The notes beneath the pieces were generated by a model, which saw only the letters and a list, made by a program, of their open reading frames with translations, was not told where the DNA came from and ran no database searches. DNA of 14,893 nucleotides from Cesiribacter sp. (lineage in GTDB: Bacteria; Bacteroidota; Bacteroidia; Cytophagales; Cyclobacteriaceae): NCBI GenBank assembly GCA_030147305.1, contig JASLAE010000462.1:1-14893 (forward strand), in the 5' to 3' direction. Made by a program: the position numbers and the translations under genes. The first letter of the stretch is position 1; every line of letters starts with the position of its first letter. Below, one piece after another: positions 1 to 7,140 of the stretch.

Positions 1-768
1 GCCAGCGCTTCCCCCATTCTCATCAAACTTCACCACCCACAGGTCTATCGTTTCGCCAATTTGCGTAGGTACACCGGCAGGGGGTATCTGCCGTAAAACA
101 GTGTTTGGCGTTTTTTCCGGATAGTTCACGTAGGTAACCTCGCACAACTGCAGGCCGGAGCCAATGGCTGTAAACTGGGCTTCGTCCAGGGGCATGCCCA
201 GGAGATTGGGAATGGTTAAATCCACACTACCCTTACCATCGCCCACCACTAAGTCTATTTTAGAGCCTTTGGCAATGTAAGCGCCTTCTTCAATAGGCCT
301 GCCTTTGTGCTGCTGCTCCAATACGGCATTCGCCGCAAGGTCGGGCTTATAGGTGATTTCACCCAGCTCCAGGCCAAAACTTTGCAACACCAGCTGTGCA
401 TTTTTTACAGAGCTGTCGATCAGCTTGGGCATGCGCACCTTGGGTGGATTCTTGGCATTGAGCGACAGAAATATCTTTCTGTTCTCCTTGACCTGTGCCC
501 CTGCCGTGGGGTACTGTTTCATGACCGTGAGGGGCGGATACTCGGTACTGAAGGTAGAATCGTTTACCTCGTAGCGCAGCCGCTGCTGGTTCATATACTC
601 CTCCAGCTCGGCAAAAGAGCGGCCCTGCAGGTTAGGCACCGTAATGCTTTCGCCTTTGAGGGTAGCCTTGGGCAGGTACACATTAAAGAACACAAACAGG
701 GCAGTAAACCCAACCACCAGTATGACGGCCAGGTTAATCAGGATTAGTTTAAGAGCTCTCACTTTCAT
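1..768 (-). CDS. PASTA-domain membrane protein (partial, C-terminus off the left edge)
   Basis: My translation of the minus strand from ATG at 768 stays open for 256 codons to the window edge, so the end of the gene is missing. A short basic start (MKVRALK) leads into one hydrophobic segment at about residues 8-32, then three PASTA-like repeats at about 37-105, 107-176 and 180-247. The repeats show the family's pattern: VPNL.G or MP.LIDSS at the start, a xxP.GA turn in the middle, and a closing I.L.V strand. PASTA repeats in other bacteria sit on Ser/Thr kinases and penicillin-binding proteins and bind peptidoglycan fragments; no kinase or transpeptidase domain is visible here. The predicted topology is a single-pass inner-membrane protein with repeats in the periplasm. 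The start overlaps the ligase stop (ATGA, 768-765), so it is very likely translated by coupling with that gene. A cell-wall role is inferred from this pairing; the precise function is unknown. Confidence 0.88.
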   Translation of the reverse strand, partial: MKVRALKLILINLAVILVVGFTALFVFFNVYLPKATLKGESITVPNLQGRSFAELEEYMNQQRLRYEVNDSTFSTEYPPLTVMKQYPTAGAQVKENRKIFLSLNAKNPPKVRMPKLIDSSVKNAQLVLQSFGLELGEITYKPDLAANAVLEQQHKGRPIEEGAYIAKGSKIDLVVGDGKGSVDLTIPNLLGMPLDEAQFTAIGSGLQLCEVTYVNYPEKTPNTVLRQIPPAGVPTQIGETIDLWVVKFDENGGSAG

Positions 769-3461
769 ACAGTTGGCCTGAGGCGCTTGCGCTCAATGCC
801 GTAGGTTAAAATGGCGTCGATAAATTCGTAAGGCTTATACCCGTTCAGGGCACTCTGGTGGAATATACAGGTAGCCGGGGTCATGCCGGGCAGGGAGTTG
901 ATCTCGATGATCACGGTTTCTACCCTTCCGTCTTCATACACCCGAACAAAAGCATCGATGCGGGCGTAGCCTTCAATGTTGGCAATGTGGGCTACCTGCT
1001 CCAGCTGCTTGCGCACTTCTGCAGAGATGCGCCTGTTTTCTTCCGGCGTACGGGCAAAACGGGCCGGGGTAATGTTCTGACCTTCGCCGGCCAGAAACTT
1101 TTCTTCCAGCGAAAGCACCTCACCACCCGCCAGGGCTTCGGAAGGCTCAAACACCTCGTACTGCAGCTCGCCCTGGTCGTTGCGGAGGGTTAATAACCCA
1201 CCTGTTACTTCCAGGAAATGCTTTGCGCCCCCTTTGCCAATAAATTCTTCTACCAGGAAGACGTCCTTCTGCGGAAACTCCTCACTTGCCTTGAGCTTGA
1301 GGGTTTTCATGGGCAGGGCCAGCAGCTCGGGCAGGTCACGGAAGATCATGTCGCCAAAGGCATCCAGCTCTTCACGGGTCTTGATTTTCTTCACTGCAGA
1401 GCTGCAGCCATCGTCGGAAGGTTTGGCGATCAGCGGCAGCCCCAGGGTATCAATCACAGTGTCTAACACCTGCTGGCGGTTTTGCTCCCATTCCTGGCGG
1501 CTTATCAGGCGGTGTCTGGCAACCAGGATGCCCCTTTCGCGCAGGCGCTTGTTGGTTTCGAATTTGTTGATGGTAAGCTGCGAACTTTCGATGCCGCTGC
1601 CATTGTAGGGCAGCCCAACACGCTCCAGCTGCGCCTGCAGGGCACCGTCTTCGCCGGGGCGGCCATGCAGGGCAATAAAGACGGCATCTACTGTCCGGGC
1701 CAGCTCCTCGTAGGTAAGGGGCTGGAAGCGCAGCAGGTTTTGGTCTACGTACGACGATACCAGCGGCTTTGCCTCTGCAATGATCTGCTGCAGGAGCGGA
1801 TGATGCTCGCCTTTGAGGTAAGCTTCGATCTTCTCCTTGATATCGTCGGCATTGTCTTTGAGCATGATGTTGACCGGCAGCTGGTAAAGCTTGTGCTGAT
1901 CGTTGCTTCCCGTCAGGAACACCGGCACAGGCTGGTATTTAACGGAAGACGCTAATTTCTCGAAAATATTGCGTCCGCTCTCTACGGAAATGTGCCTTTC
2001 GGAAGAGTAACCGCCCATAATAACGGCCACCCGTATCTTCTCAGACTTTTGCTGCTGCAGGCGGTGCAGGTCTGCATCGAAGCGGCGCAGCATGTCCAGC
2101 AGCTCCTTGTTGCGCTTGCCGGTTTTGATACGCTCGGCCAGCGAGGTGCGGATAATGTAGGTCAGGAACTGTGAAGGGTTGAGCCCAATTTCTGCCGCCT
2201 GGTGGAAGAAGAAAGACGAAGGCAGCATCCCTGAGGTAGTGTTCGGGTCGTTCAGGAACACCGTGCCATCGGCGGTCATAAAGCCGTCTATGCGGGCGTA
2301 TACGTTGCAGTGCAGCGTCTCGAACAGGCGGCAGCATTCCCGGCGGATCTGCTCGATCTGTGGCACCGGCAGGTCAATGGGGGTAATCTTGCGGCTTACC
2401 CCCGGCAGGTATTTGGCCCGGTAATCGAACACATCGGTGCCTTTGATGATCTGCGTTGGCGGCAGGGCCAGGGGCCTGCCATCCTGATCCTGCACTACAA
2501 TGCAGCTAAACTCTTTGCCATCGATAAAGGACTCCAGCAGCACCGTTTCTTCGCTGTTGAGCGGGGTGAGCACCGTAGTCGCAGCTGTTTGCGCCTGTGT
2601 ATCGAGGTACAGCATCAGCTGGGCAGGGTGGTGCAGGAGCTCCTGTTCATCGCCGGCATAAACCGGCATGCCAATGCCTTCGCGGATATCGGTGAGCACT
2701 GCCAGGAAGAGGATTTTCTCCTCAAGCGATTTTTGCTTCCACTCCTGCAGGTTAACTTCCTGCAGGAAGAGACTTTTGTTGACAGCAGTGGTAAAGTCCT
2801 GTAGGCTGTCGGCCCGCAGGATAGATACACCAATGCTGGAGCCCTGGTTAGGTGCTTTTACCACAATGGGTAAACCAACGGCAGCTTTTGCCTGCTGGAA
2901 GAATGCGCCCTTGTCTGCCGCCTGCAGCCAGTTTTGCCGGTCAATGGTCCAGCGCCTGGGGCAGGGGAAACCGGCATCTTCCATCAGCTTCTTCTGGATG
3001 ATCTTGTTGATGCCAATGGCCGAGGGCAGAATGCCACAGCCGGAGTAGGGAATGTCGTACCACTCGAGCAGGCCCTGCAGGTTGCCATCTTCGCCATAGG
3101 GGCCATGCAGTGCCAGAAAGGCAAAGTCGAAGAGGGAACGGAACTGATGGGGCTCTACCTTACGGCCTACCTCTGCAATAAGCGCCTGTAATTCTGCTTC
3201 GGGCAGCTGCCCCAGCGACTCCATGTACACCTGGAAGGGCAGCTCGGAGTGCGGCAGGTACTTGGCCGGCGGGTAGAAATCGCGGATCGTGCCTTTATAC
3301 ACATACTGCCAGTCGAGCTGTATAAAATGCCCGAGGCTGTCTACGAATATCGGTACGGGTTCGAAAAGCGCTTTGTTGAGGTTGTCGTATACGGTGCGGC
3401 CGCCGGCGAATGAAATCTCACGTTCGCGCGACTGGCCTCCAAAGAAAATACCAATTTTCAT
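765..3461 (-). CDS. ddl: Tandem (double-module) D-alanine--D-alanine ligase
   Basis: Ddl joins two D-alanines with ATP to make the dipeptide ending the peptidoglycan stem; it acts in the cytoplasm. At 898 residues this is over twice the usual 300-370, because two complete ligase modules are fused. Module 1 (about 1-440): GG.SRE at 8-13, HGPYGEDG at 119-126, NK at 152-153, K202 with GSSIG at 207-211, AKY at 349-351, RID at 390-392, DPN at 405-407, GM at 411-412. Module 2 (about 475-890): GG.SSER at 483-489, HGRPGEDG at 599-606, NK at 632-633, K680 with DDGCSS at 683-688, EKF at 787-789, RID at 834-836, EIN at 853-855, PGMT at 858-861. Residues 441-474 form a charged linker. Module 1 has an insert of roughly 75 residues before the LLESF strand. 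The modules differ at catalytic and specificity positions (see findings). ATG at 3461 precedes the first strand directly; no clear Shine-Dalgarno site. First gene of a unit with the PASTA gene. Confidence 0.93.
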   Translation of the reverse strand: MKIGIFFGGQSREREISFAGGRTVYDNLNKALFEPVPIFVDSLGHFIQLDWQYVYKGTIRDFYPPAKYLPHSELPFQVYMESLGQLPEAELQALIAEVGRKVEPHQFRSLFDFAFLALHGPYGEDGNLQGLLEWYDIPYSGCGILPSAIGINKIIQKKLMEDAGFPCPRRWTIDRQNWLQAADKGAFFQQAKAAVGLPIVVKAPNQGSSIGVSILRADSLQDFTTAVNKSLFLQEVNLQEWKQKSLEEKILFLAVLTDIREGIGMPVYAGDEQELLHHPAQLMLYLDTQAQTAATTVLTPLNSEETVLLESFIDGKEFSCIVVQDQDGRPLALPPTQIIKGTDVFDYRAKYLPGVSRKITPIDLPVPQIEQIRRECCRLFETLHCNVYARIDGFMTADGTVFLNDPNTTSGMLPSSFFFHQAAEIGLNPSQFLTYIIRTSLAERIKTGKRNKELLDMLRRFDADLHRLQQQKSEKIRVAVIMGGYSSERHISVESGRNIFEKLASSVKYQPVPVFLTGSNDQHKLYQLPVNIMLKDNADDIKEKIEAYLKGEHHPLLQQIIAEAKPLVSSYVDQNLLRFQPLTYEELARTVDAVFIALHGRPGEDGALQAQLERVGLPYNGSGIESSQLTINKFETNKRLRERGILVARHRLISRQEWEQNRQQVLDTVIDTLGLPLIAKPSDDGCSSAVKKIKTREELDAFGDMIFRDLPELLALPMKTLKLKASEEFPQKDVFLVEEFIGKGGAKHFLEVTGGLLTLRNDQGELQYEVFEPSEALAGGEVLSLEEKFLAGEGQNITPARFARTPEENRRISAEVRKQLEQVAHIANIEGYARIDAFVRVYEDGRVETVIIEINSLPGMTPATCIFHQSALNGYKPYEFIDAILTYGIERKRLRPTV

Positions 3462-3605
3462 GCTTTGCTTTTACTTGCCTGTCTGTCTAACATCTGCTTT
3501 CTGTGGGGGTGCGGCATTTTAGAGCATATTTACATTTTACTTTTACGATCGAAAATTTTCAGCACAGGGTTCTGCATGGGTCTTTTTAGTGCGGCATAGC
3601 CTATG

Positions 3606-3657
3606 TGGCGCGGCCTGCTTGGCGCGGCCTGCGTGGCCCGGCCTGCGCGGTGCGGCC
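3606..3657. repeat. GC-rich 14-bp imperfect tandem repeat, about 3.7 copies
   Basis: The unit TGGCGCGGCCTGCK repeats head to tail at 3606, 3620 and 3634, with a shortened copy from 3648 to 3657. Copies 1 and 2 differ at one base; copy 3 has C in place of G at its fifth base as well. Degenerate pieces (GTGCGGCA) also occur at 3509-3516 and 3589-3596. The array lies in the 275-bp gap between the protease stop and the ligase start, in otherwise AT-rich sequence. No coding potential or known function is recognised. Confidence 0.8.
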
Positions 3658-3736
3658 ATTACTGCGTTGAATTAAAAGCCTTCTGCAGGTTCCCGATGAT
3701 AATTTGTAGTGTAAAGGGTAAAGTTTAACCATGCTC

Positions 3737-6700
3737 TCACCTGACCAATACAAGTTTGCGGGTAGTATTGATGCTTGCACTGCGGATACGAATATAGTAA
3801 ATGCCCGCGGGTAAGCCCGGTAAATCTATGGTATAAATTTGGTTGATGGTATTGGGATAGCTGTAATTTGTGACAAATGTACCATTACTGCTCATAATTT
3901 CTACAAATACCGTTTCGCCATTGGGGTCTTCCAGGTTAAAGAAAAGTTTGAACTGATCCCTGGCCGGGTTTGGATAAAGCGTGAAACTGTTGCGGTCGGG
4001 CAGGGGGGTAGTAGTCGGCTGGTCAGATAGGGAAAATTCAATTTCATCTACATAAACAGCGCTGTTCTGCTGTCCGGTTGCCACAAAGGCAAAGCGTACG
4101 CTTTCCATCTCAACAAAGTCGCGCAGGTTTAGGAATGCTTTGGTCCAGCTTAGGTCACTGCTCGGTTCTGACGCCCCGCCAGCACCGTCTATTTTAAGGT
4201 CGTTTCCTGCTTTTTCCCACAGCACCAGCGGCCAGGTAATGCCGCCATCCAGGGAAGCCACCAGCTTTAGGGAAAGCGCACCGGGACCACCCGCATAATA
4301 CCAAAACTGCAAACCTGCCGCTTGTGTATTTTTGAAGTTTAGCATGGGGCTTGCGAGCCACTTTTCTTTGGGGCCGGTGCTTTGTACATACAGGGCGGCA
4401 GCTGCAAAGTTGGTCGAGGCCTGCTCCTGGAGCGGCCCCGTCGCATGGGTGGAGATCCAGCCTTCGTCGCTAAAATCCGGGGTGGTGCTGGTCCAGTTAG
4501 TATCTTCCAGGGCTGTGCCTGTGAATATGGTAGCGCTGAAGGTTTGGCGCAGCGGTACATTGCGCTGGCTGGTGTTCACCACAAACTGTTTTGAGAGAAA
4601 GTCGTCGGAACCACTACCGTCTACCCCGCCATTGGGATTGTAAGCCAGGATATCGAGCACATGCGCGCCGATACCCAGCTCCTCGAGCTGGGCCAGCTCC
4701 AGGTCCATGGTTTCCAGGGGCTCCAGCGCTAGGTTGTCCAGGGCCAGATCACGGATTACCTCGCCATTAAGCGTTAATTTAAACTTAAGGCTTTGCACGG
4801 TATCTGAGCCTGAATTTTTGATGCGTACCATCACCGGGCTGTCTGCCTGCCCGAAAACAGCTGAGGGCTGAGAAATCTGGCTGAGGGTTACGTTAAGGGG
4901 TGCAATTGGCTCGTTAGAGATCTCTATGTCATCCAGGTACAGGTTATTCCCATAATCATTGACACCAACAATTAATATTTGCACACCCGGGCTGCCTGCA
5001 TAAGCCGATAGATCCAGCCCGATGCTGCTCCACTCGCTGGCATCTTTGGGGGCAAATACGGCAGTGGTGGCCGGACTGGTGGCCAGTGCTTCGCCGGAGG
5101 CACTGTAGACCAGCGTTGCAGTTTGCAGGTTGGTGCTGCAGTCTGTTGCTACGTAAATTTCAATACCATCTGCACTGGTTCTGTCGTCGTAGCGGGCGTG
5201 CGACAGGCTCAGGGTCAGGAAGAAGTAATTTTCGTCTGTCAGGTTAAAGACGGGGCTGGCCAGGATATCTCTCTGGCCTTCATCTGCATAATCGTAGAAA
5301 TTGATAAAGGCAGCAGTATTGTTGGCAGTGGTGCCATTGGGCACCTCCTTAAGCTCCCAGCTGTAGCTCTGGTCGGGGTTTACAACATAGAAAGGGAAAA
5401 GGTCCTCCTCAAAATTATGGGAGAGTGGCAGCATGTTTTGTTGAGGTATGTCTAAGGTTGCCGACACAGTGTTGTTGCTGTTCTTACCATCCTGGGCGGC
5501 ATTGGTTAGGGTAATGGTGGCTGTAATGGCGCGCTGGCCCGGGTTGCTGATGGCAATAGGGTCCAGTTGCAGGGTCTCTGACTCCAGGTAAGCCAGGTTG
5601 GTGTTAAGGGTGTAAGTATTAACCAGCTGATCATCAATTGTAAGCCCTACCTGCACCTGCGTTACCTGGGTATTGCCATAGTTGCGGACCTCCAGGTTTG
5701 GGATATAGGTGCTGTTACACTGCAGCGCGGGGGTAAGGGTAAGCTGGCGCAAGCCTGCATCATTGGCTGCAATGGTAGGTGTTTGTTTGGCCGGTGAGTT
5801 GTGCAGCTCTTTGCGGCGCGGGCTGCTTTGCAGGACCACATGCATGCGCTCCCGCTGCCCCAGGGTGAACAGGGCCATGCAGGCGTCGCCGGAATAGTCC
5901 ATGTAGTTTTCATACATCGCCGGATCATTATTGCAGGCCAGGGGCTTGTCTGTTTCAGCAGGGCAACCCTGGTTTTTATCTCCTACCAGGGGCGTGTCGC
6001 TCACAAAATCATCTACATTACAACCCCCGTCGCCCCAGATGTGGCGCAGGCCTAAGTAATGTCCCACCTCGTGCGTGGCCGTACGGCCTTTGCTGTCGGA
6101 AGCGGCCTGCCCGCCGGTACCCAGGTAGCGGTAGTCGATCACCACACCATCACTGGCTTCACTCAGGTCGCCGATGTTAACACCCTCCAGCTGGTCGGAC
6201 TGCGGAAACTGCGCCCAGCCTAACACCTGGTTCGATAGCTGTGCCACATAGATGTTGAGATACTGGTCCGACGGCCAGTGGCTGAGGGCTTTCAGTTGAA
6301 AATCCTCGTCCTGGCGCCAGCTTTGCTTGCTGGAAGCAACGCGTACAATTCCTTCGGTTTCTACGCCTTCGGGATCTTGTTTTGCCAGTACAAATTCTAT
6401 TTCCGTATCGGCCACCAGTGATTTAAACTGTGGCGATAGCTTATTGATGTCGGTTTGGTTTAGTGCCCTGAAATCGTCGTTGAGGGTTTTTAGCTGCGAC
6501 AGAATCTGATCTCTGGGAATGTTAGCACCCTGCCCAACAGTTTCACCCCTGTGGTGGATCACGTGCACGACAACAGGTATCACATACCGGGCGCTGGCAG
6601 CTTCACCAGCGGTGCGCATGCTGGTTTGCAGTGTTTTTTGCTTGTGCTGCATCCATTTTTCAAAGGTTGCTTCGCTTTCCTGCTGTTTGTTCAGTTCAGA

Positions 6701-6793
6701 AAGATGCTTGTTGTAAGGCACAAAAGCACATTTTTCCTGTGCAAATACAGGAAGCGAAAGCAGGCACAAACCTACGCCTAGTAAAAATCTCAT
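3737..6793 (-). CDS. Secreted M43 (cytophagalysin-type) metalloprotease with T9SS C-terminal sorting domain
   Basis: A 1018-residue zinc endopeptidase predicted to be exported across the inner membrane by Sec and across the outer membrane by the type IX system. Order: signal peptide about 1-19 (hydrophobic, ending VFA-Q); propeptide-like region; M43 catalytic domain about 70-325 with HEVGHYLGLRH at 241-251 (zinc ligands H241, H245, H251; general base E242) and the Met-turn NYMDY with M298; cysteines 258, 277, 287 and 305 in the disulfide-rich region typical of the family. Then CARDB/Ig-like domain about 346-450, jelly-roll-like domain about 452-626, a second Ig-like about 635-740, a second jelly-roll about 750-922, and a T9SS type A sorting domain at 935-1018 (FTLYPNPARD, G.P.GIYYIR, KLVLVR). 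It appears to be monocistronic: a terminator lies upstream of its ATG at 6793 and 275 non-coding bp follow. Substrate cannot be told from sequence; roles in nutrition or processing of surface proteins are inferences. Confidence 0.94.
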   Translation of the reverse strand: MRFLLGVGLCLLSLPVFAQEKCAFVPYNKHLSELNKQQESEATFEKWMQHKQKTLQTSMRTAGEAASARYVIPVVVHVIHHRGETVGQGANIPRDQILSQLKTLNDDFRALNQTDINKLSPQFKSLVADTEIEFVLAKQDPEGVETEGIVRVASSKQSWRQDEDFQLKALSHWPSDQYLNIYVAQLSNQVLGWAQFPQSDQLEGVNIGDLSEASDGVVIDYRYLGTGGQAASDSKGRTATHEVGHYLGLRHIWGDGGCNVDDFVSDTPLVGDKNQGCPAETDKPLACNNDPAMYENYMDYSGDACMALFTLGQRERMHVVLQSSPRRKELHNSPAKQTPTIAANDAGLRQLTLTPALQCNSTYIPNLEVRNYGNTQVTQVQVGLTIDDQLVNTYTLNTNLAYLESETLQLDPIAISNPGQRAITATITLTNAAQDGKNSNNTVSATLDIPQQNMLPLSHNFEEDLFPFYVVNPDQSYSWELKEVPNGTTANNTAAFINFYDYADEGQRDILASPVFNLTDENYFFLTLSLSHARYDDRTSADGIEIYVATDCSTNLQTATLVYSASGEALATSPATTAVFAPKDASEWSSIGLDLSAYAGSPGVQILIVGVNDYGNNLYLDDIEISNEPIAPLNVTLSQISQPSAVFGQADSPVMVRIKNSGSDTVQSLKFKLTLNGEVIRDLALDNLALEPLETMDLELAQLEELGIGAHVLDILAYNPNGGVDGSGSDDFLSKQFVVNTSQRNVPLRQTFSATIFTGTALEDTNWTSTTPDFSDEGWISTHATGPLQEQASTNFAAAALYVQSTGPKEKWLASPMLNFKNTQAAGLQFWYYAGGPGALSLKLVASLDGGITWPLVLWEKAGNDLKIDGAGGASEPSSDLSWTKAFLNLRDFVEMESVRFAFVATGQQNSAVYVDEIEFSLSDQPTTTPLPDRNSFTLYPNPARDQFKLFFNLEDPNGETVFVEIMSSNGTFVTNYSYPNTINQIYTIDLPGLPAGIYYIRIRSASINTTRKLVLVR

Positions 6794-6825
6794 ACCAATA
6801 GGGGCTGATCTATTGTACTAAATAT

Positions 6826-6864
6826 AAAAAAATCCCCGGAAAATCTGCCGGGGATCTGTTTTTT
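6826..6864 (-). terminator. Intrinsic terminator of the mrp-NifU unit (hairpin bidirectional in form)
   Basis: An 8-bp perfect stem, ATCCCCGG (6832-6839) with CCGGGGAT (6848-6855), closes an 8-nt loop. On the minus strand it is followed by a run of T (complement of the A run 6826-6831), and on the plus strand by six T at 6859-6864. It begins about 20 bp past the NifU stop and ends about 33 bp before the protease ATG, so on the minus strand it should stop readthrough from the iron-sulfur genes into the protease. Confidence 0.85.
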
Positions 6865-6875
6865 CCTATAGCAGG

Positions 6876-7136
6876 CTAGCGGGCAGTGGCCGGTGTAAGA
6901 TTGATGGCCTCTACACCGCGCACCTGAGGTACTTCGCGGCGAATGGCCTCTTCTATACCTGCCCGGAAGGTCATGGCCGACATGGGACAGGAACCGCAGG
7001 CACCCAACAGCTCCAGGCGCACAACACGCTCCTCGGTAATCTCCAATACTTTTACGTTGCCACCATCTGCCTCCAGGTAAGGCCTGATGCCCCCCAGTGC
7101 ATGCTCTACTGCGTCGTATAACTGATTAAGCTCCAT
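6876..7136 (-). CDS. NifU C-terminal-domain iron-sulfur scaffold/carrier protein
   Basis: A complete 86-residue single-domain protein of the NifU C-terminal (Nfu) family. The signature is GACGSCPMS, with the two cluster-binding cysteines at C47 and C50 in the CxxC; the preceding PYLEADGGNV segment at 19-28 is also typical. Family members hold a 4Fe-4S cluster at a dimer interface and pass it to apo-proteins in the cytoplasm. It lacks the extra N-terminal A-type-like domain of E. coli NfuA and the IscU-like domain of nitrogenase NifU. The ATG at 7136 is 4 bp past the mrp stop, so both are almost certainly one transcript, and the two products plausibly act in the same iron-sulfur delivery step. 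A strong terminator follows. Confidence 0.95.
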   Translation of the reverse strand: MELNQLYDAVEHALGGIRPYLEADGGNVKVLEITEERVVRLELLGACGSCPMSAMTFRAGIEEAIRREVPQVRGVEAINLTPATAR

Positions 7137-7140
7137 ATTG

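Noticed and set aside
307..747. Plus-strand open frame of 146 codons at the left edge
   Set aside because: It is antisense to the PASTA gene, whose minus-strand frame has a membrane helix and three repeats and overlaps the ligase stop.
2310..2804. Plus-strand open frame of 164 codons within the ligase region
   Set aside because: Antisense to the first ligase module, including its AKY and RID motifs; no domain of its own.
3551..3560. Perfect 10-bp palindrome GAAAATTTTC upstream of ddl
   Set aside because: Short and AT-rich, so likely by chance in this AT-rich spacer; no second copy was noticed nearby.
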